A stretch of 64,000 bases of DNA, from NCBI GenBank assembly GCA_946413695.1, contig CAMKLV010000008.1, positions 1-64,000 on the forward strand, given 5' to 3'. This document shows, piece after piece, positions 34,061 to 42,513 of this stretch. The translations under genes were made by a program, and so were the position numbers. The DNA comes from Firm-04 sp946413695 (GTDB taxonomy: Bacteria; Bacillota; Clostridia; Oscillospirales; Ruminococcaceae). How positions within the stretch are numbered: the first letter of the stretch is position 1; each line of letters starts with the position of its first letter. The notes beneath the pieces are model-generated. The model searched no databases and was not told the origin of the DNA. It saw only the letters and a program-made list of their open reading frames with translations.

Positions 34061-35029
34061 ATGGATGATCAAAAGAGCCTGGAGGCCCAGCTCCTCGGAG
34101 ATATGGGCTATGAAGATCCGCGAAAGGCTGCACAGCCCAAAGTGCAGTATCAGGAACTGAGCGACGAGCAGATCGCAATCCTGCAGCAGCAGCGTGCGGC
34201 AAAAGGTCAGCCGCCTTATACCGATGAGGAAATCGCAGAGCTGAAAGCAGAGTTCATTGAGCGTCAGCGCTCACAGGCGATGGAGGCTGCAATGGCAGCA
34301 CAGGCAGAAGCGCAGAAGGCAGCCGCTGCCGCAATGCTCGCAGAGCCGGAGGATTATTCTCAGCCGGAGCGCAAGCCGCAGCATGAGGCACTGCCGCAGG
34401 TCGATGCAAGTGCCCTGCTCGAGGAGCCTGCACCGGAACCCGAGCGCAAGGTCGTGTTCAATCAGGAGGATTTGCAGGCGGCAAAGATGTCCGCGGCAAA
34501 GCGTGCAAGCGACAGCCTCAAGGAGATCCCCGCGCAGACCGCCGAACAGCAGAAGCGCGCCCGTGAGGAAATGGCGCTGCTGCGTCTCCAGCAGCAGGAG
34601 GAGCTCGCTGCAAAGGGCTTCACCACTTCGATCATCCTGACGATCATTGGCGTGATCGCCGGTGCAATGACGATCATGTTCGCTGCGGGCGGCTATCCCG
34701 ATCCGGAAAATGTCACGGGCGTGTTCAAGTTCTTCGATAAATGTTTTCTCCTGCTCGGCGTCATCCTGATCGCACTCTCAATCACGGTTGTGCTGCGCGT
34801 CAAAAAGTTCAAGGGAACCACGAACTTCATGTTCGGTCTCAATGCGATTATGCTTGCCGTTCTCGGCAGCGTCGAGCTGCTCTCGGCAAAGAAGAACGCG
34901 CCGGGCGGTGCAGTCACCTGCGCCGGTTTTGTGATCGCGCTGATCCTGAGCATTGTAATCGTCTTTATTTCTTCCACCAGCGACAAGCTCAACGCCTACT
35001 ACGCAAAGAGCGATATCATGTATGACTGA
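34061..35029 (+). CDS. Membrane protein with a long Ala/Gln/Glu-rich cytoplasmic region
   Basis: 322 aa. Residues 1-185 are hydrophilic and helical, rich in A, Q, E and K, probably a coiled coil (AEFIERQRSQAMEAAMAAQ; AREEMALLRLQQQEELAAKG). Residues ~188-310 hold four transmembrane helices. The last residues (KLNAYYAKSDIMYD) return to the cytoplasm. AAAGGAG lies upstream. The end overlaps the trmO start by 8 bp, so it heads the operon. No family recognised; a scaffolding role at the membrane is a guess only. Confidence 0.75.
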   Translation: MDDQKSLEAQLLGDMGYEDPRKAAQPKVQYQELSDEQIAILQQQRAAKGQPPYTDEEIAELKAEFIERQRSQAMEAAMAAQAEAQKAAAAAMLAEPEDYSQPERKPQHEALPQVDASALLEEPAPEPERKVVFNQEDLQAAKMSAAKRASDSLKEIPAQTAEQQKRAREEMALLRLQQQEELAAKGFTTSIILTIIGVIAGAMTIMFAAGGYPDPENVTGVFKFFDKCFLLLGVILIALSITVVLRVKKFKGTTNFMFGLNAIMLAVLGSVELLSAKKNAPGGAVTCAGFVIALILSIVIVFISSTSDKLNAYYAKSDIMYD

Positions 35030-35735
35030 TACCGGCAGCCTGCAGATCGAACCGATTGCTGAGATCCGCACGGATTTCCGCGAAAAATTCGGGCTGCCGC
35101 GGCAAAGCGGACTGGTGCCCGCACTGCGCGGCGAGATCGTTTTCCGTCCGGCGTTCAGTCATCCGGATGCGGTCAGAGGGCTGGAACGATTCTCGCATCT
35201 CTGGCTGATCTGGGGCTTTCATGCCGCACAGAAACAGGAGGGAAAAGGCTGGTCCGCAACGGTGCGGCCGCCGCGCCTCGGCGGAAATACACGGATCGGC
35301 GTTTTTGCGACACGCGCGCCGTACCGGCCGAATCCGCTGGGGCTTTCCTGCGTCAGACTGGAACAGGTCGATGCATCGTCGCAGCCTGTCCGCCTGATTG
35401 TCTCCGGCATTGATCTGCTCGACGGCACCCCGATCTACGATATCAAGCCTTACATCCCGCTCGCAGACTGCAAGCCCGATGCCGCCGAAGGCTACACCGC
35501 CGAAACAAGGCAGCATCTGCTGGAGGTTGATTTTCCGGCAGATCTGCTCGCGCTTCTCCCGCAGGAAAAGCAGCAGGCAGCCATCGACGTTCTGCGGCTC
35601 GATCCGCGTCCCGGATACTCAGATGATCCGGAGCGGCAGTACGGCGTCTGCTATGCCGGCATGGATATCCGGTTTCATGTCTCCGGCAGTCACTTGACAG
35701 TCTGCGCGGTGATCCCAGTCCAAGAAAAGGAGTAA
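35022..35735 (+). CDS. trmO: tRNA (t6A37) N6-methyltransferase TrmO
   Basis: 237 aa, the usual length. The TrmO/YaeB signature is clear: IEPIAEIRTDFREKFGLPRQSGL, FSHLWLIWGFH, VRPPRLGGNTRIGVFATRAPYRPNPLGLSCV and GIDLLDGTPIYDIKPYIPLAD. It methylates N6-threonylcarbamoyladenosine at position 37 of certain tRNAs using S-adenosylmethionine. Its start overlaps the end of the membrane-protein gene, and the regulator gene follows 5 bp later. Confidence 0.95.
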   Translation: MTDTGSLQIEPIAEIRTDFREKFGLPRQSGLVPALRGEIVFRPAFSHPDAVRGLERFSHLWLIWGFHAAQKQEGKGWSATVRPPRLGGNTRIGVFATRAPYRPNPLGLSCVRLEQVDASSQPVRLIVSGIDLLDGTPIYDIKPYIPLADCKPDAAEGYTAETRQHLLEVDFPADLLALLPQEKQQAAIDVLRLDPRPGYSDDPERQYGVCYAGMDIRFHVSGSHLTVCAVIPVQEKE

Positions 35736-35740
35736 CAATT

Positions 35741-36139
35741 ATGGCAAAGCTATATGAATCCGGCGAAAACTATCTGGAAACGATTTTGATGCTGCACCTG
35801 CATGAGAATTTCGTGCGCGCAGTGGATATTGCACATGAGATGGATGTCTCAAAGCCGAGCGTCAGCCGCGCAATGGGCATTCTGCGCGACGGCGGCTTTA
35901 TCAACATCGCAGATGACGGCAATATCACCCTGACAGACAGCGGCAAAGAGGTCGCAGAGCGGATTTATGAGCGGCATCTGGTGCTTTCGCACTGGCTGAT
36001 GGATCTCGGCGTCTCGCCGGAAACCGCTGCCGAAGATGCGTGCAAAATGGAGCATGATATCAGTGTCGAGTCCTTTCAGGCACTCAAGGATCATCTCCGC
36101 AAGGCGCATCCGAATGTCCAGATCGAATTTGAGAAGTAA
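35741..36139 (+). CDS. DtxR/MntR-family metal-dependent regulator
   Basis: 132 aa. A winged helix (ESGENYLETILMLHLHENFVRAVDIAHEMDVSKPSVSRAMGIL) is followed by the dimerisation and metal-binding helices (ERHLVLSHWLMDLGVSPETAAEDACKMEHDIS), which keep the conserved E, H and C/E ligands of the DtxR family. There is no C-terminal SH3/FeoA domain, so it is MntR-like in size. AAGGAG precedes the ATG. No metal transporter is adjacent; its targets must lie elsewhere. Confidence 0.9.
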   Translation: MAKLYESGENYLETILMLHLHENFVRAVDIAHEMDVSKPSVSRAMGILRDGGFINIADDGNITLTDSGKEVAERIYERHLVLSHWLMDLGVSPETAAEDACKMEHDISVESFQALKDHLRKAHPNVQIEFEK

Positions 36140-36190
36140 TTGCGGATTCCGAAAAAATAAAAAGAGAACCGCTTAAAAGGAGCAGCAAAC

Positions 36191-37057
36191 ATGAATCTCA
36201 ATGCATTTTTCCGCAGCGCAAAATTCCGCGTCCTGCTGTGTATTCTGGCGCTGCTGACGGGCATCCTGCTCTACTCGCTGAAATCCGGCGCACATACGGA
36301 TTATATCACCCGCATGATGCAGAGCATCAGCGCACCGGCGCGCAGGGCATCCGCAGCGATCTCCGGCGATGTCGGCGAAAAGCTCGATACCTATTTTGAA
36401 TCCAAGGCATACCGCGATGAAAATGCGCGGCTGCGCAAGGAGATTTCCGCGCTGAATGAGCAGCTCATCGGCTATGATGACGCGATGGAGGAGCTCGAGG
36501 CACTCCGCGATCAGCTCGGCATCAAGCAGAAGCACCGCGATTTCAAGCTCTCTGAGCCGTGCAAGGTGCTGATGCCCGTTGCGAACGATCTGACGCGCAG
36601 CTTTCTGATTGATCAGGGCGAGGATGAGGGCATCACGCTCGATGCGCCCGTCATCTGCTCCGAGGGTCTGATCGGTGTGGTTACGGAGGTCAGCGCACAT
36701 TATGCGACCGTCACGACAATGCTCTCGCCGGAGCTTTCGATCGGCGCTGTGATCCTGCAGACAGGTGACAGCGGCATCGTCGAGGGCGACCTGCGCTATG
36801 CCGTCAATGACCGCGCAAAGATGATGTATATTGATGAGCACAGCACCGCAAAAGAGGGCGATCTCATCATCACCGCCGGAACTACAGGCTTGTTCCCTTA
36901 CGGTTTGCAGGTCGGCAGCATCACCGAGACAGGGCTTGAGGAAAGCGGGCTTGCGCGCTATGCGATCCTTGCACCGTCCGTTGATTTTTCTGCGCTGGAA
37001 TCGGTCACGGTCCTGCTCGACTTTGAAGGAAAGGGTGAGACCTTTGGCGAAGGCTAA
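36191..37057 (+). CDS. mreC: Rod shape-determining protein MreC
   Basis: 288 aa. A short cytoplasmic start, one transmembrane helix (~13-30, VLLCILALLTGILLYSL), a coiled coil (~70-115, ENARLRKEISALNEQLIGYDDAMEELEALRDQLG) and the double beta-barrel domain (~125-285; PVICSEGLIGVVTEV, STAKEGDLIITAGTTGLFPYGLQVG). MreC scaffolds the elongasome. AAAGGAG is upstream. It overlaps mreD by 14 bp. No mreB is in the window. Confidence 0.95.
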   Translation: MNLNAFFRSAKFRVLLCILALLTGILLYSLKSGAHTDYITRMMQSISAPARRASAAISGDVGEKLDTYFESKAYRDENARLRKEISALNEQLIGYDDAMEELEALRDQLGIKQKHRDFKLSEPCKVLMPVANDLTRSFLIDQGEDEGITLDAPVICSEGLIGVVTEVSAHYATVTTMLSPELSIGAVILQTGDSGIVEGDLRYAVNDRAKMMYIDEHSTAKEGDLIITAGTTGLFPYGLQVGSITETGLEESGLARYAILAPSVDFSALESVTVLLDFEGKGETFGEG

Positions 37058-37625
37058 GCAAAAGCCGCTGCGTCAGCGCCGGACAAGCTCCGAGCAGCGA
37101 ACAAGGCAGCGCAATCTCATCCGCAAGGCGCTGAGCCTGATTCTGCTCGTCCTCTGCATCATCCCGATGCTCGGCGGCGGGCTGCAGCCGCTCTGGGTGA
37201 TTCCGGCAGCGATCTGCATCTGCATGAACGAGGATTTGTATTTCTGCATGGGTGCCGGTGTGATCGCGGGCTTTGGCATTGACCTTGCCTGCGGCAGTGT
37301 GCTGGGCGCAAATGCGATCTATATGGTGATCCTCTGCACGGCGGTCTGCCTGCTGTTTGAGCAGATTCTCCGCCGCACATTCCTGCATTATTTCATCCTG
37401 ACCGCTGCGGGCGTCTTTCTGCAGTGCAGCCTGCGCTATCTGGTAACGGTCGGGATCTTCCGCACTGAGGGCAGAGAGCTGTTCTGGGGCAAAATCCTGA
37501 TGCCCTCCGCCCTGCTGACACTCGCCGCTGCGGTGATCGTCTGGCTGCTGTATCTGCCGCTTTCCCGCCTGCTGACAAAGCGCATCCGCTCGATGGACGC
37601 CGCCGCAATCCGCCGCGATGTGTGA
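37044..37625 (+). CDS. mreD: Rod shape-determining protein MreD
   Basis: 193 aa. A basic N-terminus (KAKQKPLRQRRTSSEQRTRQ) precedes five or six transmembrane helices typical of MreD. No ATG fits: the likely start is a TTG at 37044 with AAAGG 9 nt upstream, inside the end of mreC; a GTG at 37035 is the alternative. The basic tail is longer than usual. The order mreC-mreD fits the elongasome operon, but the penicillin-binding protein gene that often follows is absent; a repeat cluster lies there instead. Confidence 0.85.
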   Translation: MAKAKQKPLRQRRTSSEQRTRQRNLIRKALSLILLVLCIIPMLGGGLQPLWVIPAAICICMNEDLYFCMGAGVIAGFGIDLACGSVLGANAIYMVILCTAVCLLFEQILRRTFLHYFILTAAGVFLQCSLRYLVTVGIFRTEGRELFWGKILMPSALLTLAAAVIVWLLYLPLSRLLTKRIRSMDAAAIRRDV

Positions 37626-37750
37626 GGCTGCGGTATCTCCGATGGTTCTATAATGGGGGCACGCAGGGCGTGCTGCCGATATTCTAAAGTCCGAATGATT
37701 CAAAATCAGAACTGCAATCCAGTGTCCCAATCAAAAAACAGAATATAATG

Positions 37751-37795
37751 AAAGCCGCCAAATGACGCAATTACGCAAATTTGGCGGCTTTCTTC
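37751..37795. terminator. Terminator hairpin downstream of mreD
   Basis: A 13-bp stem (AAAGCCGCCAAAT with ATTTGGCGGCTTT) followed by CTTCT. It is also the left arm of R3 copy ii. Confidence 0.7.
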
Positions 37796-37816
37796 TATCC
37801 ACACATAAACATGGGG
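37783..37816 (+). repeat. Repeat family R3, copy ii
   Basis: GGCGGCTT, TTCTAT, then ATAAACATGGGG following the terminator stem. Same order and spacing as copies i and iii. Confidence 0.65.
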
Positions 37817-37867
37817 TCTGAGGAGTGGGGATGGCAATGTTGTCAACCGAAACAGTTGCGGCAGTCT

Positions 37868-38075
37868 GTGAATTGCTTTGCAATTCACTCAGGGGCGCCC
37901 TCTATCGCAGGGCTCCCCTCTCCGAAAAACGATCCACCGGATCGTTTTATCGGATTCACCCCTGCGGAGCTCCTAAAGCAGGGGAATTCCGTGCTCTGCG
38001 GAGCACGGCTTAGGGCGCTGCCCTAAGAACCCGCGAGCTTTTGAAAAAGCTCGACCAAAACTTTTGTCTTGGATA
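37868..38075 (+). repeat. Multi-hairpin repeat family R1, copy B
   Basis: Hairpins at 37868-37888, 37891-37919 (loop TCTATCGCA), 37926-37949 (AAAACGATCC/GGATCGTTTT, absent from copy A), 37959-37984, 37989-38008 (CCGTGCTC-TGCG-GAGCACGG), 38009-38027 (CTTAGGGC-GCT-GCCCTAAG) and about 38034-38053 (CGAGCTTTT with AAAAGCTCG), ending ACCAAAACTTTTGTCTTGG. The gap 37626-38190 holds no gene: only this element, two R3 copies and their terminators. Confidence 0.85.
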
Positions 38076-38090
38076 AAAACATGTAAGAAA

Positions 38091-38128
38091 GCCGCACCAA
38101 TCAACACCAATTGGAGCGGCTTCGTTCT
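38091..38128. terminator. Terminator hairpin downstream of the LRR gene
   Basis: GCCGCACCAAT pairs with ATTGGAGCGGC (one mismatch), flanked by A3 on the left and TTCGTTCT on the right. It could end the convergent LRR gene on the minus strand, though the minus-strand U-run is weak. Confidence 0.5.
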
Positions 38129-38150
38129 ATTTCAGTATAAACATGGGGTT
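38113..38150 (+). repeat. Repeat family R3, copy iii
   Basis: GAGCGGCTT, TTCTAT, ATAAACATGGGG, then TTGGGGG. Copies ii and iii flank the R1 element as direct repeats. Confidence 0.65.
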
Positions 38151-38190
38151 GGGGGCACAGTTTGCGCAGCAATACTGTAAGTCCCACATT

Positions 38191-40653
38191 TCATGCCAGC
38201 ACGAGGCGCTTTAAGAGGGTGAAATCGGCGGCAGTGACTTTTTTATCGCCGGAAAGATCGGCAGCAGCAAAGACACCCTGCGGCAGGTTCTCTGCCGTCA
38301 GCAGATGCTTCTGCAGCAGAACTGCATCCGCGATGCTGCATTTGCCGTCGCCGTTGAGGTCGCCGGTCACGCGGGATTTCGCATAAGAATACGGATACGC
38401 ATTCAGCTCCGCGAGATCATTGCTGAACGCGATGATGCCCGCAGTATTATCCGAAGCGCCCTCCGCAACATGCACACCGTAATACGGAATGCAGTAGTCA
38501 AATTTCCGGCTGTCATAGTAAAGGCAGCGGTCATCCGCGAGCGCATCCGGCGCATTGGAATCCCAGAGCAGAATCCTACCGTCATAGTTTTTGCCGTCAA
38601 AGGTCCAGCTGCCGGATTCCTGCGCATAGCCGACAGTTCCGTGCGAGCCGGAATTCATCGCAAACACGAGCAGAAACGGCGAACTGCCGTGCGGGATATC
38701 CGCCGCAGCGCGGAGCATCCGGTAGATCATCTGCGCAGAGGGTTCATGTGCCGTTGAGCTGTTCACTCTGCCCTGCGTGGTCTGATAGTAGTTGATGAAC
38801 GAGATCACTTCGTCCGTGGGTTTGAGTTCGGAGATTGTCTTTGCACCGTCCTGCCACTGATACGGCGCAAATACGCCGTTTTTCGCAAGGATCGCCGTGA
38901 TCGAAAGCCCGACGCACGAGCCGTCCCATGCGCCGTCCGCGGCAGTCAGCGGCACGCCGGCATCCGCAAGACGTTTCCGGTCGGCATCCGAAAGCTTGTA
39001 GCTGTCGCCGAACACCGCCGCCGAATTTCCGAATGACCAGCCGTCTTTGACATAATCGAAGGTCAGGTCTTTGCCGCTGAGGGCAATCGGCGGCGCTGTG
39101 AATCTGATCTTGTTTTCCTGCGCAAACTGCTCCGCGGCAGAGCCGGATTCGCCGTAAATCTGCGTCAGCCAGAGATTCGCCTGCGTGCCGATGCTTGTCA
39201 CCGACTGCGGGATCGTCAGCGTTTTGAGATACTGCGATTTTGCGAACACATCCGTGCCGATTGCCTCGCAGCCCTCGTTCAGGTTCAGGCAGACCAGATC
39301 GCCGCAGTTTGAGAATGCGCCGTCGCAGATGCGCCGCAGCGATGCCGGACAGTTGATCTCGACCGGATTGCTGCCCGCAAACACCTGATTCGCAATGATT
39401 CTGACACCCTCCGGAATCGTGAACATCCGCGGCAGATTCTCGGCGCCGAGCAGAATATTCCGGTAGATGAACATGCCGTCCTTCGTGTTTTTGCTCCGGA
39501 GCAGATCGCAGCCGGAAAGCGCAGTCGGATCAATGCTTTCGATTGTCTCCGGCAGGGCAATATCCGTGAGTGCGGCGCAGTCCTTGAACGCCTCCTTGCC
39601 AACAGATTTCACGCCCTTGCAGCCGGAAACCTTTTCAAGCTGCTGACAGCCGGAGAACATCCCAATCGGAATATCTGTGACGGCATCCGGAATGGTGATA
39701 CTTTTGAGCGCGTTGCAATCCATAAAAGCAGACATGCCGATGGATGTCACGGCATCCGGAATTTTAATGCTTTCCAGCGCGGTACAGTCCATAAAAGCAA
39801 GCCTGCCGATGGATGTCACGGTATCAGGAATTGTAATGCTTTCCAGCGCGGAACAGCTTGAAAATGCAAAGTCAGGGATCTCCGTCACCGCTGCTGGAAT
39901 TGTGATTGTTTTCAGAGCGGTGCAGTAACTAAACGCATACAGACCGAGTGTATTTACCGTTGCAGGAATCTCGAGCTGCGCCAGCGATTCACAATGAGAA
40001 AATGCTTGCGAACCGATCTCCTGCAAGCCCTCCGGCAGCGTCACCGACCGCAGCTCGGAATGGTGTTGAAACACATTTGCACCGAGCGCCTTGACCTCCG
40101 CAGGGACGGTGATTTCCTCCGCATCGGTTCCGCCGTACATCACAAGATTGCCGTTCAGGATGTAAAACGGCTTTTCCGGATTGCAGAGCTTTGTATCGCC
40201 CTCAAAAATATAAGAGCCGTACTCCGTGACCGAATCCGGACACTGCACCTCCTCAAGCTGCGGACATCCGCGAAAGGCATAGGCGCCGATTGATGTCAGC
40301 GTATCGGGCAGCTTGACGGATTTCAGCTTCGGAAACAGGCAGAATGCGCTGTTCCGGATCTGGGTGACGCCGCTTTCCACCACAAGCTCCGTGACCTCCG
40401 GCGCAACATCCTTCCATTGCGCATTATAAAACTTACTGTAGTTCTCCGGCACAAAATCCACCCATTCGCCGTATGCCAGATGCTGCGTAATCGGAACAGG
40501 ACCTTCGCCGGAAACCGTCAGCCTGCCGTCCTGCAGCGTCCATGTCAGGCTGCCGATCGTTCCCTGTTTTGCTGCCGCCGCGGAAACATCAATCCGGATC
40601 ATGCCGCAGCATCCGGCAAGGAACAGCGCAGTCAGCTTCAGCAGTTTCTTCAT
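38191..40653 (-). CDS. Secreted LRR / papain-like / dockerin protein
   Basis: 820 aa. Signal peptide 1-~27 (MKKLLKLTALFLAGCCGMIRI). A short beta module (LTWTLQDGRLTVSGEG) is followed by ~15 BspA/LRR_5-type repeats (CxxLExIxIPDxVTxIGxxAF; ~90-520). Residues ~545-750 resemble a papain-like cysteine peptidase: Cys580 in WDGSCVGLS, His671 in GSHGTVGYA, Asn700 in WDSNAPD. A type I dockerin (764-820) has two calcium-binding repeats (GDLNGDGKCSIADAVLLQKH; ADLSGDKKVTAADFTLLKR), so it probably docks to a scaffoldin. AGGAGG precedes the ATG at 40653. Its larger relative is at 47780. Peptidase activity is inferred. Confidence 0.9.
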   Translation of the reverse strand: MKKLLKLTALFLAGCCGMIRIDVSAAAAKQGTIGSLTWTLQDGRLTVSGEGPVPITQHLAYGEWVDFVPENYSKFYNAQWKDVAPEVTELVVESGVTQIRNSAFCLFPKLKSVKLPDTLTSIGAYAFRGCPQLEEVQCPDSVTEYGSYIFEGDTKLCNPEKPFYILNGNLVMYGGTDAEEITVPAEVKALGANVFQHHSELRSVTLPEGLQEIGSQAFSHCESLAQLEIPATVNTLGLYAFSYCTALKTITIPAAVTEIPDFAFSSCSALESITIPDTVTSIGRLAFMDCTALESIKIPDAVTSIGMSAFMDCNALKSITIPDAVTDIPIGMFSGCQQLEKVSGCKGVKSVGKEAFKDCAALTDIALPETIESIDPTALSGCDLLRSKNTKDGMFIYRNILLGAENLPRMFTIPEGVRIIANQVFAGSNPVEINCPASLRRICDGAFSNCGDLVCLNLNEGCEAIGTDVFAKSQYLKTLTIPQSVTSIGTQANLWLTQIYGESGSAAEQFAQENKIRFTAPPIALSGKDLTFDYVKDGWSFGNSAAVFGDSYKLSDADRKRLADAGVPLTAADGAWDGSCVGLSITAILAKNGVFAPYQWQDGAKTISELKPTDEVISFINYYQTTQGRVNSSTAHEPSAQMIYRMLRAAADIPHGSSPFLLVFAMNSGSHGTVGYAQESGSWTFDGKNYDGRILLWDSNAPDALADDRCLYYDSRKFDYCIPYYGVHVAEGASDNTAGIIAFSNDLAELNAYPYSYAKSRVTGDLNGDGKCSIADAVLLQKHLLTAENLPQGVFAAADLSGDKKVTAADFTLLKRLVLA

Positions 40654-40696
40654 CAGAATTCCTCCTCTCAAAACCGGACATGGCGTCCTTATCTGC

Positions 40697-40725
40697 AGTA
40701 TACCACATACAAATACAAATTGCAA
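40697..40725 (-). promoter_or_regulatory. Promoter of the LRR-dockerin gene
   Basis: Minus strand TTGCAA, a 17-bp spacer, TATACT, with TGG before the -10. Confidence 0.8.
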
Positions 40726-40822
40726 CCCTCCGCATCATATTATAATATTTTTTACAGAAGCACATTTTCAATCATCCGCTCAGCAAATATCGCAATTTCG
40801 CATTTCTATTTGTCATAAGCGG

Positions 40823-40851
40823 TTGCGTTTTTTGGGAAATTATGGTATACT
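40823..40851 (+). promoter_or_regulatory. Promoter of the zinc-ribbon membrane protein gene
   Basis: TTGCGT, a 17-bp spacer, TATACT, with TGG before the -10. Confidence 0.8.
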
Positions 40852-40874
40852 GTAGAGCGACGGAGGTGATATTT

Positions 40875-42095
40875 ATGACACATTCAAACTGGAACTGCCC
40901 GCAGTGCCACCATCAGAATATCAGCGGCGACCTGATCAAATGCCCTGTCTGCGGCAAAAAGCGCAACCGCTGGGGATACTGGGACTGCCGCTACTGCGGT
41001 ACCAAACAAATCCGCGCGGATCACAAGGAATGCCCGAACTGCGGCAAGGCAAAGGACCGCGATGTCAAATTCTATCTGCACGATGACAGCCCCGTTGAAT
41101 TCGTGGACGAGGTCTCCGGCGAAAGCGCTGTCCGCATCCGGAAGCAGAACTGGATCTGCCCCTACTGCTCGCAGCAGAATGATGACAGCGTCCAGACATG
41201 CACCTATTGCGGCGCACAGCGTTCCGAAAGTCAGGAGCGCTATCACGATATCCCCGCACCGCAGGAACAGCTCAATCTGAACAAAAAAGCTGCAAATGCG
41301 CTTGCAGAGCGAAAACAGCAAAACAAACAGCGCGCCTGCTGTCTGGTGATCGCGCTGATCTTCCTGATTCCGATTTTGATCGGCATCGTTCAGCATATCA
41401 TGGAGGCTTCTGCGGAAAAACGCATCCGCACCGCAGAGCTGATCTCTGCAGATTGGGAAAGCGAGCTCCGGCTCGAGAAGCTGACAACATTTGAGGACAG
41501 CGGATGGGAACTGCCTTCCTATGCGCGCCTCATCCGGACAGCGCAGGAGGATTACCAGTATATCGACCACTACGAGAGCCGCTCACGCGAGGTCTGGATC
41601 GACGAGCCCGATGACTATGACTGGGGCGACGATGATGACTGGGATGACGGCGGCGGCTGGGATGATGACGGCGGCTGGGAGGATTACGGCGACGGTCAGT
41701 TCGGCATGTTCCGGATGCCCGTGCTGATGCTGCGGCCTGCTCTGCCGATGGCTGCGTTCTACTGGGAGACCGAATACTACGAAGAACCGATCTACGCGAC
41801 CAGAAAAGAGACCAAATATTACTACGAATACGATCAATGGGTGGACGGCAGAACGCTCCGGCTGCAGGGCGGCGCCGACGAGCCCCCGCACTACGCCGAG
41901 TTCTCCCCCTCGGACTATGAACGCGAGCGGTTCCGCACGATCTACTATTATGTCACATTCGAGGACCGCGGAAAGACCATTCGTGAGCAATGCTCCGAAT
42001 CACAGTTCTATGAGTACATCAAGGACAAAACAGTCACCTATCGCATCAAGAAAGCGTATTCCACGCCGGATTACCGGATGCTTGATCCCGAATAA
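40875..42095 (+). CDS. Zinc-ribbon membrane protein with an acidic Gly/Trp/Asp segment
   Basis: 406 aa. Four CxxC pairs form zinc ribbons in residues 1-~115 (CPQCHHQN/CPVCGKKR, CRYCGTK/CPNCGKAK, CPYCSQQN/CTYCGAQ). A K/Q-rich stretch leads to one transmembrane helix (~158-178, CCLVIALIFLIPILIGIVQHI). After it comes an extracytoplasmic region whose centre (~245-280) is almost pure D, W and G, then a Y-rich region (YWETEYYEEPIYATRKETKYYYEY). GGAGGTGAT precedes the ATG. The ribbons would be cytoplasmic. The family is not recognised. Confidence 0.75.
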   Translation: MTHSNWNCPQCHHQNISGDLIKCPVCGKKRNRWGYWDCRYCGTKQIRADHKECPNCGKAKDRDVKFYLHDDSPVEFVDEVSGESAVRIRKQNWICPYCSQQNDDSVQTCTYCGAQRSESQERYHDIPAPQEQLNLNKKAANALAERKQQNKQRACCLVIALIFLIPILIGIVQHIMEASAEKRIRTAELISADWESELRLEKLTTFEDSGWELPSYARLIRTAQEDYQYIDHYESRSREVWIDEPDDYDWGDDDDWDDGGGWDDDGGWEDYGDGQFGMFRMPVLMLRPALPMAAFYWETEYYEEPIYATRKETKYYYEYDQWVDGRTLRLQGGADEPPHYAEFSPSDYERERFRTIYYYVTFEDRGKTIREQCSESQFYEYIKDKTVTYRIKKAYSTPDYRMLDPE

Positions 42096-42099
42096 CAGC

Positions 42100-42137
42100 A
42101 ATCCCTGCGGAATTTGATGTTTCGCAGGGATTTTGCA
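42100..42137 (+). terminator. Terminator of the zinc-ribbon gene
   Basis: A 10-bp stem (AATCCCTGCG with CGCAGGGATT) followed by TTGC. Confidence 0.7.
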
Positions 42138-42231
42138 AGCATGTTGCAGACATTCATTTTTATCCGGCGCAAGATTGTTACATTTATACAGAAAGTATTA
42201 TCTATTTTAAGGAAATATTAAGAAAAAGGGC

Positions 42232-42260
42232 TTGACAATTTCGTCCAAAAATGATAGAAT
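42232..42260 (+). promoter_or_regulatory. Strong promoter with no downstream gene
   Basis: TTGACA (42232-42237), a 17-bp spacer, TAGAAT (42255-42260), with TGA before the -10. It is preceded by an A/T-rich stretch. No coding frame follows on this strand before the terminator at 42471-42496. Confidence 0.8.
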
Positions 42261-42266
42261 AGAACT

Positions 42267-42492
42267 ATCAACAGACCGATTCATTTATATCACCGCAACA
42301 GAATCGTTCTTTCCGACTTGCACAGATTTCTATATTCTCAGGCAGCTCCGCAGCTCGGTCTGTTTATGCAGTGAAAATGCCCGCATATCCGAAAAATGAA
42401 TCTGCAGTTTTCGTCTTCGTATGTTTTTCTGCACGGTTACAGTATGCATCCCCAAAGCGGCAGCCTCACCGGTTCCCCGGTGGGGTTGCTTT
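42267..42492 (+). ncRNA. Candidate free-standing structured small RNA
   Basis: About 225 nt between the promoter at 42232-42260 and an intrinsic terminator. AACAGACCGA (42270-42279) pairs perfectly with TCGGTCTGTT (42355-42364), closing an ~75-nt domain. GATTCATTT (42278-42286) can pair with AAATGAATC (42395-42403), which crosses the first helix, so the two form a pseudoknot or are alternatives. The neighbouring glmU gene is on the other strand. The size is near that of 6S RNA, but I cannot match it to 6S, SRP, tmRNA or RNase P. Confidence 0.45.
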
Positions 42493-42496
42493 TTTA
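42471..42496 (+). terminator. Terminator of the candidate ncRNA
   Basis: A 9-bp stem CCTCACCGG-TTCC-CCGGTGGGG (one G-U pair) followed by TTGCTTTTTTA, a good intrinsic terminator. Confidence 0.85.
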
Positions 42497-42513
42497 TGCC
42501 CTGCAAACTGACC

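Noticed and set aside
42267..42492. tmRNA, RNase P or SRP RNA
   Set aside because: The length is too short for tmRNA or RNase P, and the conserved P4-like and SRP helix 8 motifs are not seen. 6S RNA remains possible but could not be shown by eye.
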